NCBI GenBank assembly: GCA_021234155.1
Contig: JAJEKV010000012.1
Coordinates: 4,279,789-4,343,788, forward strand
Direction of reading: 5' to 3'
Source of the DNA: Isoetes taiwanensis
Lineage: Eukaryota > Streptophyta > Lycopodiopsida > Isoetales > Isoetaceae
DNA length: 64,000 nt
The translations under genes and the position numbers were made by a program. Positions 10,021 through 21,638 of the stretch are shown here, one piece after another (position 1 is the first letter of the stretch; every line of letters starts with the position of its first letter). The notes under the pieces were generated by a model. That model searched no databases, had not been told where the DNA came from, and saw only the letters and a list, made by a program, of their open reading frames with translations.

Positions 10021-11100
10021 GGGGTCACCAGGCACACTTGTTCAGGGCCTTGGTTGAACCGGTCCTCCTCTATGGGGCAGAAGTGTGGGGGCCAGTGATA
10101 TCCCTCACCACTTGGAGCGATCTAGGCAGTGTGTGAAAGCTTTCTTGGCCGGGCAGGGGGTGAAATCCGCGGTCCCATATCGGATCTTGCTCCAAGAGAC
10201 GGGTTTCCTTCCATTCTGAGGGAATCGCTTTGGAACGTCACATTATTTACTTCCGGAAGGTGGTGGCTATGGATGAAGCCCGGCTAAACCTTGCTTTGGC
10301 GATGGCGATGGGCCCGCATCGACTCAAAGCCTCTTTGGAAAGACAAGCAAAACCCGGTGGTTCTCGCTATGGAATGTGCAGGCACCAGATGTGGACCAGT
10401 GCATACACGGAAGGAACGCACCGCCTTGAAGCGATGCTTGGATGCTTGCTTCATGGCCAAGCTTTGGGATCTGCAGGCCCTATCACATGTCAAGGTGGCA
10501 AATTATCGACGGCGAGTTAATCCCATGCTCACGAGGGGCCCACACCACTACCTGCGCACCCATCTACCCATGAAAAAGCAGGGTGATTGCTTCCATTACC
10601 GCACAGTGCACACCACCTCCGCGTTGAGGCAGGGGAGATGGATTGGGGGCGCGTGGAGGACAGTCTGTCGTCTTTGTCAGCCAGCCGTGGCCCATTGAGG
10701 ATGAAAGTCCGCCCTCCGGCTGTCCGTGATCTGAGCATATCCGGGCTCGGTATGCTTTCGGTTAGTTGTGCCCCATCGGGCCTTGCATGAGCTCTTGAGC
10801 CGCGGCCTCTGTAGGCTTGTTGGGATCGTTACCTCAGGAGGTAATGGATCTGCGGACTCGGTTATGCCCCACGTCCGAGCATTAACCTCAAATTGTACTT
10901 GTGATTATGTATATAATTGTGCAAGATGTCAAGCATCCTTATTGCTACTAAGGTTTTTCCCCCGAAAACCCTTCGGGGCGGGGGTTTTTTAATCCTGGTA
11001 GTAATACGCCTGTTGCTCTCTCTCTTTGTACTTGGGTCCCATAGGCCAGTTGGTCTCCGTGGACGATAAAATCATATTCTATTCTATTCTATTCTATTTT
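10015..11100 (+). mobile_element. LINE copy 3, 5'-truncated 3' end
   Basis: This is the 3' kilobase of the same LINE family as copies 1 and 2. Frames contain LVEPVLLYGAEVWGP (about 10050), FYRKVV/MDEAR-like IIYFRKVVAMDEARL (10240), CLDACFMAKLWD (10430) and YLRTHLPMKK (10550), each with counterparts in copy 1 (7728-8100) and copy 2 (25176-25577). The 3' UTR holds the hairpin CCCGAA-loop-TTCGGG (10961-10977) and ends GGTCTCCGTGGACGATAAAA followed by (TTCTA)n at about 11080-11098. Truncation at the 5' end is typical of incomplete reverse transcription. Several frameshifts make it inactive. Confidence 0.8.
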
Positions 11101-11488
11101 GCTCTTCCAATCCGGCTTCAAACATCCTCGTCTATGGCGTAAATTGACCCAGATCCTTTTTGTCTGCCCTTTTTGTGCACCCGTCCTTCTTCCAGCAGAT
11201 AATCCAAATCGTTAGCTCTGAAATTGAATAAGCTCTAGCCGCAAAGGCGCCCTGCCCAAAGAAGAAAGCGGCATGCTATCTTATTCTTCTATTCTTAAAC
11301 CATGCCTTAGCCGATTTCTTGAATGCTCAAGCTAACAAGCAACTGATTTTTAGAATTCTCGGTCAACAACCAGCTCAAATCAGCAAAAAAATACGCTCTG
11401 CCTACGATTTTTCATACAATACCCAGCTTAAATCTAGGTCAAACCATCGATGAGATACCCTCTCCAAATACCAAACAAAATAATTAGA
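11101..11488. other. No recognisable gene
   Basis: Spacer between LINE copy 3 and the L1 element. It may contain the other half of the kelch-gene locus disrupted by LINE copy 3, but I could not recognise any kelch motif here. Confidence 0.4.
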
Positions 11489-12189
11489 ACATTATTATTA
11501 TTATTATTATTATTATTTTTTTTTTTTTTTTTTTGAAGGTACGAGATGATTTTTTCATTAATTAAGGAAAAACATACAAAATGTTAAGTCCCATGAAAGG
11601 CTTAACAAGAAATAGTTTGAAAAAAGGTAACAGGATAATTATGAGCACAAAATTTATAGTAGCGACAGTCCAGAAAATCTTGAAGAGATAATGAAAGATC
11701 TTCAGTAGTTCACTTGAAGCAAAAAAGTAGCCACCACTGCCAAAAGTTTCAGGTTGAAGAACCCGAATAGATGACTTGAAACTAGAATTTTGAGAAGCTT
11801 CCATGTACATCCTTTTGCTGAAGATACTAAATGACCTGCATTCACAAATAGAATTACTGCATTCAAAGAGAGGCAATACTGTCAATTTTTTGCAGGATCT
11901 TGGTGGAGGGAATGGTGGGAATTCTGCTGTCATTAGGGTCATCAGAAAGGAGTAAGTGATTGTAACGGGTGGTGAACTTAGAGGTAGTGCCATGAGTGTA
12001 GGAGACTGCCTTCCAAAGCTGATCTCTGATCAATCTGAAATAATCCTGCCGTACCATAAGCAAAATTAGGGAGCCATAGCTATTAGCTAGCATCCTATGA
12101 GTGTAGTACAATTCCCTATATCTCAAAAACTGCCTTTCAGTAAATTCATGGTGGTGTTTTTCAATAAACCAGAACATGTAAACCATATG

Positions 12190-13680
12190 TAGCATAATAA
12201 CAGGGGGTTTTCTTTGTGTTTTTGTACGTTTTTCACTAAGGTTTTCCTATGATTTCGTGATGTATTCAAATGGATGTACTAATGCGTACATCTAGAGTGC
12301 ACCATTTCTGAGCCATTGATTTTAGCCTTTTTTTTTTTCCAATGGTCAACAACCAATGGCTCACAACAAAAGCCCTTTTTTTTGTGCGTGTGGTGCATAA
12401 TGGTCAACAACCAATGGCTCACAACAAAAGCCCTCTTTTTGTGCGTGTGGTGCATAATGGTCAACAACCAATGGCTCACAACAAAAGCCCTCTTTTTGTG
12501 TGTGTGGTGCATAATGGGCACATGAAGGGCTTGAAGGCGCATGTAGTCACGGTTTCCCCGCCGCAACACATTTCTTATCATAACTTTTGATCCGAGCTCA
12601 CTGTTTGAGATGATTTTTTATTGCGTTGGAAAGCTCTCTCCGAGATCTTTTTGATAGTGTATGATATGGATATGTTTGGTTAAGTTATCTATGCTAAAAC
12701 AACAATTTTTCGGCCGGGTTTGGTAGGCTTTCACATCCTACCAGCTGATTAATACAGGATTGCGCTATTGGATTTTGTTTTATGGCTCATTCCAAATGAA
12801 GGTTGCAAAAAATTACCATGCATTTTTAGATTTTGAGGCAGTTATTAAGCAAATTCCAAGGCTTCTAAATCCTTGTGCTAACAAGCAGAAAAGTTTCCCA
12901 CTTTGGTTTCTCACCACAAGAATCCATGGAGGCCAAAGGTCACTGTTAAATTCCAGCTTGAAAAATGTTTGTGTATGGGTGTTGCAAACTTTATGACTTT
13001 CGAATAATGGGATCAATCCGGCTCTATCTTTATGGTAACTTTTACTTATGTTCTATTTGTTTTATTGTGATGAAATTCAAAAGCTACTGATGATGAAAGC
13101 CTCAAATGAATTCTAGTTTTTTTTCTGGTTTTGAATTCTAAAATTTTTGTCACACCCGGAGGAGGGAGGCCCTAAGGCCTGAAAGGCCAATTTTTTTGCA
13201 ACACAAACCATTAACATCCAACATATAAAAATTAAATCCCCCAAACACATAACAACCATTGACATTAACAACCAACACATAACTACCATTGACATTAATT
13301 AACACAACCATTGGGTCCAACACATTTAAATTAAAATCCCCTTAAACCCCTTTGGTTTGGGTGCATATTCACCGCGGGGTGGCGTGGGGCGTGAGAGCCC
13401 TCATAATTGTATTCTGCACGTACAAAATTAACACCATATAGTATTTCGCTTGAAATCTTATAGTATTTTGCGAATCTTGTTATATAGTATAGCAAATTTT
13501 GTACTTGCATACCCCATAAACGAGGAACTTTACGTACGGTGTAGATCAAGGAATAAGAGGTGAATATGCCTATCCAACAGCTCTCGTTGCCCGGAGTCAC
13601 CCCCCGTGTGAATATAATGTGTCATAATAATTAAACCCTAGATCTAGATATATAATTTAAATCAATTTCATGGTTTTATT
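12190..13680. other. Later insertion(s) inside the L1 element
   Basis: L1-like minus-strand coding sequence is interrupted here: protein-like frames exist at 11863-12195 and again at 13803-14039. The left junction near 12189 carries GTAGCATAATAACAGGGGGTT, which closely matches the start of the ~430-bp repeat family at 29187. The interior holds a 58-bp tandem repeat, AT-rich low-complexity sequence (CACATAACAACCATTGACATTAA repeated near 13250-13300) and no coding region. The exact edges are uncertain. Confidence 0.45.
12341..12515. repeat. Three tandem copies of a 57-58-bp unit
   Basis: The unit AATGGTCAACAACCAATGGC, followed by TCACAACAAAAGCCCT, a T-run and GTGCGTGTGGTGCAT, starts at 12341, 12399 and 12456. 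The copies are nearly identical, differing mainly in T-run length, so the amplification is recent or homogenised. Confidence 0.9.
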
Positions 13681-15559
13681 TATTGTAGCCTGCTCTGCGA
13701 TTGGTATTCACGCGGAGGAACAGCAAGTAGCCTTGTATTTATGGGGACGGGTAAAACGATCTTTACTGATTCGGTTATTAAAATATTGGGCTCAGCTGTT
13801 CGTCATTCCCACATTTGCATCACTTCCCTTGAAAAGATTCTTGCCCATACCCTTTCTGCTGATTTTCTGACATCATCATCATTGGCCATTTGCCACTCTG
13901 TCCAGTGATTAGTAGGAGGGTAACAGACCTGATGTTCATGCATTCTAACCACACCATATCTTGCCACTTCATTTCTTAGGGAGGCGCCATCTTTAGTGTC
14001 AAAGTATCTGTTTGTGTGAGGACCCCTGCATAGCTCCATGTATCCTATGCAAGGGAATTTAATTAGTATTTCTAAATGAAAGTCTTGAAATACCCCACAA
14101 ATTCACCAATTTGATCCCAGCACCTGTCATAATTGTCAGCAAAGATCTTTCTATGCGCAGTAGCACAAAGCTCAATGTCATATTTAATATGTAACTTGAT
14201 CCAAGTGATAGCCTTTTTTTACCATACAAGCATCTGTTTCTGGATTTTCAGATATTCTATAAAGATAGGAAGGCAATAGTATTCCTGTAGGTGTCATTTC
14301 CTTGCAAGAAGTTAATGATGGAAGAATTACCCGAGTTGCCAAAATATCTATTAAACCAAGACCATAAGGGATCCAGCTTTGAGCAGAAGAAGATATGTTC
14401 CAAGTCCTCAACAGCATTACAATTTAGAGGACAATTAGCTGATACATTAGGATTTCTGCTAGCCACAGCTTGAAGGCAAGGAACACTTTTATTTGCAATT
14501 AGCCAAATAAAAAAGGAAACTTTCTTGGAAGCATAAGAATTCCAGACATTTTTAATTAAAGATTTGGTAGCAGCAGAGTCTATGCCCCAAGCAATGGAAG
14601 ATTTTGGAAGATCAGAGCTATGATCCAAGAAGTTGTAAATATCCTTCACCTTGTAGCAAGATTTTTTATTTAAAGTCCAATCCAATCTACTTTTTAACAT
14701 CCGAGAGGGGATAGAATTTCCAACAATGTTCCTGATATGCTTGTAGATTTTCGTATCAGTAAGTGATCCTTTGATTATCATCTTGAGATTCGACCAGGTA
14801 ATCCACCTATCATTATGCCACAAATCACCTAAGGTTTTAATGCCATTAGAATACCACTTCTTGTAAATCTGGGGGTGCTTTAAAGCAAGAACATAATTTG
14901 GATGATCCATAAAAGGTGGTGACAAAAAAAAATGCATTGCTGAATGAAAATTTGTACTCTGATCATATTTAAAAGCCAAGAAATTATTGTTCCAGGCCTT
15001 TATGATATTCCTCATAAGAGGAGACATGTTGGTGGCTAAAGAGACTTCACAAAAAGCAGAGTTTGGCAGATCATGAGTAACAGATGGATGTCCCACAGGA
15101 GAACTTTTCATAAGCCAATACGTAATAAATTTAGAGGCCACACTATCTGATCAATTTAGAGCTTTCCATATAAACTTTCTAGCAAGAGCTTGGGCTTGTT
15201 TATGGAGATTTTTACAAGCCAGACCACCTTCTTTTTTCCTCCTAGTGATTGTGTTCCAATTGACCAACTTGTTTCCATTCCAAATGAAATTCCTTATGAT
15301 CCTCTCAATCTGCTTGTAAACAAAGGCAGGGGAAACTAAAGCAATAGAGAAATAGATATGAGAGCTGGTAAGAACTTGATTAGCAATTACAACATGACCA
15401 GCCAAAGTTAAGGAATTTTTATACATATGAAGCTTAGCCCTTATTTTTTCAATTATTCAATAGATTTAATCTATATTGCTTCTGAAGATCTGACTGCCAT
15501 AAGTGACAAATAGAAGCAGGAAGTGATCCAAAACCGTTCCAAAGGTATAGCTGCTTCAA

Positions 15560-15905
15560 ATAATTCTTTTTTACCTATATTCATTTCTCTTCTATCTACC
15601 TCTAGTATGATAATAAGCTAAACATTTATGTTAGTTGTTATACTATTAAGTTAAACCTTTGAATTGAATACACATTTTTGTGATTTGATTGGAACCCAAA
15701 TATGGTGCTGGTATTAAAAAATGTTATATAATCTGTTTCAAAGGGGCAATTTGGGGTTTTTAAAGTTTTTTTTACGTTTTTTACGTTTTTAACGTTTGCA
15801 ACGTTTATAATGTTATAAAAACGTATTCTAAGATTTTAAAAACCAAAAATAAAAAACTTAAAAAAAACTTAAAAAACGTATGGTACCCGTACGGTATGCA
15901 AAGTA
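15560..15905. other. AT-rich insertion in the L1 element
   Basis: Minus-strand L1 ORF2 similarity stops at about 15905 (after LLGMPLSLNSN) and resumes near 15550 (YLWNGFGSLPASICHLW). The intervening ~345 bp is very AT-rich, with reiterated ACGTTTTT and AAAAACTTAAAAA motifs and a GGTACCCGTACGGTATGC end. It looks like a small non-coding insertion; I could not define inverted repeats or a target duplication. Confidence 0.45.
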
Positions 15906-18737
15906 TTTAACAACAATGATTAGAATTTAGAGACAAAGGCATGCCAAGAAGTTTAGTGACATCTGAAGTTTTAATTACTTTAATACCAGCCACATAAGAA
16001 TTATCACTGTCCTCAACAATAACACACTTGGATAAATTAAGATCCACTCCTGAAGCTGCACTGAATTGATTTAAGACATCCATAAAGAATTTAATATTGT
16101 TAGCCTCATTTTTCAAGAAGGAGAAGGTATCATCAGCATATTGTTGAATACAAAGAGAGTCTGTAGAGTTTGGAAGTTTAAGACCAGAAAGATTGCCAAT
16201 GCTTTGATGATGCTTAACTGCCTTAGTTAACAATTCAGCAACCACAATGAATAAATAAGGAGCCAATGGACAACCTTGTCTAACACCTCTTTCCAGAGGG
16301 AAGAATGAACTGGGAGGACCATTAATGAGAACAGCAAAGTTTGATCTAAGATTCAATCCCATAATAAGTTGAATAATCTTATCATGAAAGCCAAGTTTTT
16401 TCATTGCATATTCAATAAAATCCCATCTAATATATCAAAGGCTCTTTTGAAATCCAGTTTAAGAAGGACACAATTTTGGCTCGAGATCTTATTCCAATGA
16501 AGCCCTTCCATAGCAGCAATATAATTTTCTAGAATAAATATGTTGGGAAGGAAAGCACACTGATTTCCACTGATACAATTTTGCAGATAATCCTTGTATT
16601 CTTGAAGCAATAATTTTAGCACAGATCTTATAAGTGGAATTAGTTAAAGAGATAGGTCTCCAGTCAGAAAAACCAGAAGGCCTCTCAACTTTAGGAATTA
16701 GGGAGATAAGACCTAGCAATAGAGGGGTGAAGATACTTAGCTTCCCAAAATCTAGTTATGAAATACATAATGTCATTTTGTATTAAATCCCAGAATTTTA
16801 AGAAAAACTCAAGAGGAAAGCCATCAGGGCCCAGAGATTGAGAATAGAAAAGACTTCATCAGAGTTTGGAACATTAGATAGGGAAATATCTATTTGACAA
16901 TGATCATTGGGAATAATAGAATCAATCAGATCAGTGAATCTTTTGGCCTGATTGTCTACAGTAATATCAGAGTTGATGCTTTTTGAGAACAACTTAGAAT
17001 ATTTAGAATAAAAACAGTTTGAGATATCAGAGGGATTGTTCAAAATATATCCTGTGTCATTTCTAATTTCATTGATAGAGCTTTTAATCTGCCTAGCCTT
17101 AGCAACTCTAAAAAAGAATCTAGTGCTACCAGAGTCCATACCATTTGTGTATTTTATTTTGCATCTAATAGCAGCACCTTTGGCCTCGATTTTCTCAATA
17201 AGTTTAATCTTTCTTTCAATACTTTCCTCTTGAAGATGCAAAGAAGAATTGAAGGGATCATCATTTAAAGCCAGTCTGACATCTCTCATATGCTGAAAAA
17301 GGATATTTTTTTCCATGACCCTCTCAGAGTTCAGCTTTTTAGTCCACTCTTTAATCTAAGATTTGGAAGCCTTTAAGTTGGAATAGAAACCCTTCATGGA
17401 CATGTAATCTGTAACTCTAGGAAGCTTAGAATAAAATTCTCTGAAATCCTGACAGAAGGAGTTATTCTGAAGCATACTTGAGTTAAATTTGTAAGGGATA
17501 TTTCCAGATCTAGGAGAAGAAATTTGATGATGAGTGTAAAGGAATTGAGGTTGATGATTTGAGATAGCAACAGATTCATCACTGGAAACATATGCATTAT
17601 CCCAAAAATTTGAGCTCGAGATGTTTAAATAAAATCTATTCAGAGCACAGAACACTCTACATCTCCTTTTCTCTTGTTAGACCAAGTAAATTTAGCAGAG
17701 GAGGAAGGGATCAAAAGCAAAGAGTTATCATCAAAAAGGTTATTCCAATTTGCTTTTTCCGGTCTGGTCATGTTGATCTTGTTACCTAACTTTTGATCCC
17801 AATTTGGAGTGTTGTGAAAATCACCAGCCACAATCCAATCATTAATTTTTTGAGTCTTCATCCAATTATTAATATCTGACCAAAGAAGTTCTCTTTCTTT
17901 TGGATTAGTTGAAGCATAAACATTGATGAGACCAAAAGATTTTTCTTTTAGATTGAAAATGGTACATTGCCACATTTTGCTTGGACTGTTATAGTAAAGC
18001 TCAGTATTAAGATCTTTCCAGATCATACAGATACCTCCAGAGGTTCCCTTAGCTTCCATCCAAATAGAGGAGCTACCAAGGATTATCCAATCCCCTAGAT
18101 TTGCACATTCAAACTTCTGTAACTTTAATTCTTGCAAAAGGATGATATCAGCCTTGTAGGATTTAATTTGGGAGATGACTCTCCTTCTTTTGAGAGCTCC
18201 CTTGATACCTCTAAGATTCCAAGTGAGGATCTTCATAAATTAAAGTAGAATAAAGGATGGTTGAGAAGGAGGCTATTTATGCTTGGACTTGGCTTTCCCT
18301 CTTCTATCTTTTTTGTTTTTACTTTTGGTATTATTGGCAGGAGCATTGGAGTTGGCAAACATATTAGTTTTCTTGCCAGCCTTTGCTTTATTGAGCTCTC
18401 TCTTATCATTGTTGGCTATAGTGGAAGTGTTTAGGTAATATTCAATATCCCAATTATTATCTTTCCCATTATTACACAAGTTTTCTTTATCACTGTCAAT
18501 ATCATCAGAAGAAATCCCCCCAGGAATAAACTCAAACAGCTTATTAACAGTCTTATCAGCAATAGCATTATTATGCACATTATTATTGTAATAAAGAAAG
18601 TTCTATCAAAAATAAAACCCTAAACCTTCTCCTTCACAGGAGCATCCTCACCTCTTTGATTATGTCCCGAAAGCAAAAGGCTAGAGGTTAAAATAAAGCT
18701 AGGCTATTCAATATAAAACCCTAATCCAGCACCGGCT

Positions 18738-20261
18738 ATGGAGAATCCTCACCTCTTGCTGACCCTTTACCACGACCACGGCGTAGGCGCTTTGCAGAGC
18801 CCGCTTCAGTCCCTTCTTCTTTTTGCGAAGTCGGATTCCGGAAGAAAGAATCTTGCATCTCTAGAAGCAGTTCCTTGCCTCTTATCATTGTTAATCGACC
18901 TTCTTCCTTCAATTTCTCAGAAAGAGCAGTTGCATGTGGAAGATGTAATTGGTTTGTTATTGAGAGTACTTAGAAATCTATGCGCAGGGGAAGGTATAAA
19001 TCAGGATGCCTTTGCAGAGCATGGCGGTATCGAGATCATGGCTACAATGGCATCCCAGGAGTATTTTGAATTGGATAAAGTATGTTTTCAGCTTTTGGGA
19101 AACGTGGCAGGAAGAGGAGAAAAAAATCAGGTCTTAATATGGAGCAGATTCTTTCCAGAAATTTTTCTCAGGTATGCCTCCTCTGATAGTAAAGAACTTT
19201 TAGGCCCTCTTTCTATGGTGATTTATACGTGTTGCAAATCTAGTAGCATCAGAAGGCAAGAGCTTGTTAAAAAACAAGGAGCTGAGATTATGGCTACGAT
19301 TTTGAAAAAATCAGAGGCTTGTTATTTTAACATCCATGAAGATGTAGTTCGAGGATCAGATTCTAGTACTTATGAAGGTCACTGGCTGCAGCTGCTTGTT
19401 CAGGCTGTATGCTTAGATGATTATCATTTGCCTTTGCTGTTTGAAAATATTGGTCTTTTAGATGCAAGATCTTCAAGAAAACAAAGTTTTAGAAATGAGC
19501 AGTGCGTTTTATTTAAGATTCTCATTGACATTGTAACAGACCATGTGGGCATTGTAGTTCCAGGACAATTACTAGATTTTCTTGTTGATTTGGTTAGGGT
19601 TTCTGCTAGCTACTCTAAGTTAATAGATGTCCCAGAGATTTTGGATTTACCTACTCAGTATCCTGTTATAGATGTATTAGGATATAGTCTTTTGCTGATA
19701 AGGACATTGGTTGCACAGGAGTTCTCAGCAGGAGAAACTGAAACCTCTGGATTGTCTGTTAGCAGTGTATTCGCATCCAAAGGTTTAGTCAAATTACTAC
19801 TAGAAATGCTCGAGTCCCTTGGACAGCCAGAAATGGTTAAACGGCTGCAATTAGATAGTGGGACACAACAGACTAGTGGCCAAGGTGGAATTGGAGAGGA
19901 ACAAATGAAACCATTCTCTACAAAGAATTTATATAAAGGTTACAGAAGGGACATTGTTGCTGCTTTAGGCAATATGGCTTTTCAGAATCCTGTTGTTCAA
20001 GATCAAATTAGGCAGAATGGAGGGCTTCTGCTAATGCTGCAGCAGTGTGTACTGGATCCACTTAATCTTTATTTGCGTGAGTGGGGAATGTGGGCTGCAA
20101 GGAACCTTTTGCAGGATAATCAGCAGAATCGTGAAGAAATAGCAGCACTGGAATTAAAGGGCCCAGTGGATACTTCAGAGCTGCTTCAGGCAGGATTGAA
20201 GGTCGAAATTGATCCAAATACTAAGAAGCCCAAACTTGTAAATATCCCTGCAAAGAACTAA
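18738..20261 (+). CDS. Ataxin-10 domain protein (ARM-repeat-like), intact
   Basis: A single uninterrupted reading frame encodes 507 residues. The protein is an all-helical, leucine-rich chain resembling armadillo-type repeats (LLRVLRNLCAGE at residues ~74-85; VCFQLLGNVAG ~115-125). The C-terminal block YKGYRRDIVAALGNMAFQNP (~405-424), followed by VQDQIRQNGGLLLMLQQC and LREWGMWAARNLL, is the conserved ataxin-10 homology domain. Family members act as cytoplasmic scaffolds; in plants the role is poorly known. The start ATG follows stops in the leader, and the length is near that usual for plant homologues. No intron is needed. The upstream L1 ends about 150 bp before the start codon, so the promoter is compressed or includes L1 sequence. 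Confidence 0.9.
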   Translation: MENPHLLLTLYHDHGVGALQSPLQSLLLFAKSDSGRKNLASLEAVPCLLSLLIDLLPSISQKEQLHVEDVIGLLLRVLRNLCAGEGINQDAFAEHGGIEIMATMASQEYFELDKVCFQLLGNVAGRGEKNQVLIWSRFFPEIFLRYASSDSKELLGPLSMVIYTCCKSSSIRRQELVKKQGAEIMATILKKSEACYFNIHEDVVRGSDSSTYEGHWLQLLVQAVCLDDYHLPLLFENIGLLDARSSRKQSFRNEQCVLFKILIDIVTDHVGIVVPGQLLDFLVDLVRVSASYSKLIDVPEILDLPTQYPVIDVLGYSLLLIRTLVAQEFSAGETETSGLSVSSVFASKGLVKLLLEMLESLGQPEMVKRLQLDSGTQQTSGQGGIGEEQMKPFSTKNLYKGYRRDIVAALGNMAFQNPVVQDQIRQNGGLLLMLQQCVLDPLNLYLREWGMWAARNLLQDNQQNREEIAALELKGPVDTSELLQAGLKVEIDPNTKKPKLVNIPAKN

Positions 20262-20769
20262 TACATTGGCAAGCATATAAGGGGTCAATTCAATCAAGCA
20301 AGCACTAAAAGCAGAGTTTAGAATGACAGACGAGGGGAGATGAGACATGTTTAGGTTTACAAATGCAAAGGAATTGAGCTGAAAGAGCATTCCAAGCACA
20401 TGCAGTTAAGTTGTGTAAAAGGTTTGTGATGAAAGATTGCTTGCAGAAGGAAACTCCCGCAGCCTCACGCCAGAATGAACAGCTTGAGATGGAGAAAATC
20501 TCATGTAGGAATGCAGTGGGTTGGAGTTGTCAGCAGATTCTTGAAAAAATCAGGTAGTCATAAGGTATGTTTCCAGGCACATCAAACATGAACTTAAAGT
20601 GTGGGCCTATCCATCACTGAGATTAATCTCCTTTATAGATGTTCACTGCTATGGAGGTCACTAGGATACTAGAAGCTCCATTGCATGGTGCATGGTTCTG
20701 CAGTGTCCTAGACAAGTTGTAAACAAGACAAAACAAGTCCTAAACAAATGAATATAGCATTATAATGAC

Positions 20770-20860
20770 TTTCTGGTTGAAATTCTGGCATGTCAGGTGT
20801 GTAGACAGGTGTGTGGACGTACATGTGTGTAGATGTACATGCAAGAATTTCAACCAAAAA
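20770..20860. other. Imperfect inverted repeat downstream of the ataxin-10 gene
   Basis: TTTCTGGTTGAAATTCTGGCATG (in two halves, 20770-20792) is matched in inverse by CATGCAAGAATTTCAACCAAAAA (20838-20860), with two or three mismatches. The 45-bp centre contains the near-repeats AGGTGTGTAGAC, AGGTGTGTGGAC and ACATGTGTGTAGATG. It may lie in the 3' UTR or be a miniature foldback element. Confidence 0.6.
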
Positions 20861-21276
20861 TTTATTATTGTAACGTGAAGTTTGGGTTAGGGTACATTCT
20901 AAGATGGCATTTCATTTTCACTTTCCCTTTGCAGCTCTGGCAATGTTGCCTTTGGCTATGGTGCCTTGTTGTATGGAGGTCTGGAAGATCCAATTGTTGT
21001 TAAGCTCTAGCTATGGTGCCTTACACTACTTGCTTTCTATTTTTCTTCGGATTCAGTCCTATGATTTTTAGTTCTTAGGGCGAAAATGTAGCTTCGGTCC
21101 TTTTCTTTTTGCGTTTTTAACTCCCAAGATCTGGCAGTATGAATGATACTAAATTACAGAAGGAATTGCTGAATCATTGATGGCTTGTGTTAGAAAGCAG
21201 ATAGTATAAGCAGAAATGTGCAGGTTCGTGGCAAACAGGAATGAGAAGGAAGATGAAGGCGCATTCTATTCTAATC

Positions 21277-21638
21277 TAGGGGAGGGTCACCAATAGTGGA
21301 CCATGGTCCAATAGTGGATCATGGTAAAATGGATCAATTTTGCCAATAGTGGCTCAACATTAATTTTTTATGTTAATCTCAACCATTGAATAAAGTGGAT
21401 AAAAAAATGGAATCTTGATCCACATTAGGGTATTTGAATGATCCATACTATTTTTAGATAGACCCATTTCATGTGGAGATTTCGTGGGGTATATGTACTC
21501 AATTTTTTTCAAGAAAAGTTTATGGAATGCCTCATACCAAGGGCTTTTAAGCCATGCATTTTAATTGAAAAAAACATTTTAATTTCAATGTTTCTTTGTC
21601 CACTATTCTTAGGTGGTCCACTATTGGTACACCCCCTA
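21277..21638. mobile_element. TA-flanked MITE (element 21279-21636)
   Basis: The left end GGGGAGGGTCACCAATAGTG, continuing GACCA, is matched by the right end TGGTCCACTATTGGTACACC followed by CCC. The termini are about 25-bp inverted repeats with a small gap. A TA dinucleotide lies on each side (21277-21278 and 21637-21638), as expected for Tc1/mariner-type insertion. The 358-bp body is AT-rich and non-coding. A one- or two-base shift of the boundary cannot be excluded. Confidence 0.7.

Larger units (their letters stand above)
11489..18587 (-). mobile_element. Plant L1-type LINE, 5'-truncated and decayed
   Basis: The element reads leftward. At 18578-18273 lies the tail of ORF1, rich in Asn, Lys and Ser. 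ORF2 begins at 18236 with the endonuclease (MKILTWNLRGIKG; LLQELKL; VAGDFHN; FTWSNKRKG). Reverse-transcriptase blocks follow: LDFKRAFD near 16450, GVRQGCPLAPYLF near 16300, and an intact QQYADDTFSFL near 16130. A zinc-binding reverse-transcriptase C-terminal domain follows (FFIWLIANKSVPC; CPLNCNAVEDLEHIFF, about 14380-14530). The 3' UTR ends at a poly-T run (poly-A on the minus strand, about 11517-11535). ACATTATTATT at 11489-11499 and 18577-18587 is a candidate target duplication, though low in complexity. Stops and frameshifts break ORF2. Confidence 0.85.

Noticed and set aside
13140-13610. TGTCACACCCGGAGGAGGG and GGAGTCACCCCCCGTGTGA looked like LTR or inverted repeat ends
   Set aside because: The two ends do not align well enough and no duplication of target or coding content was found.
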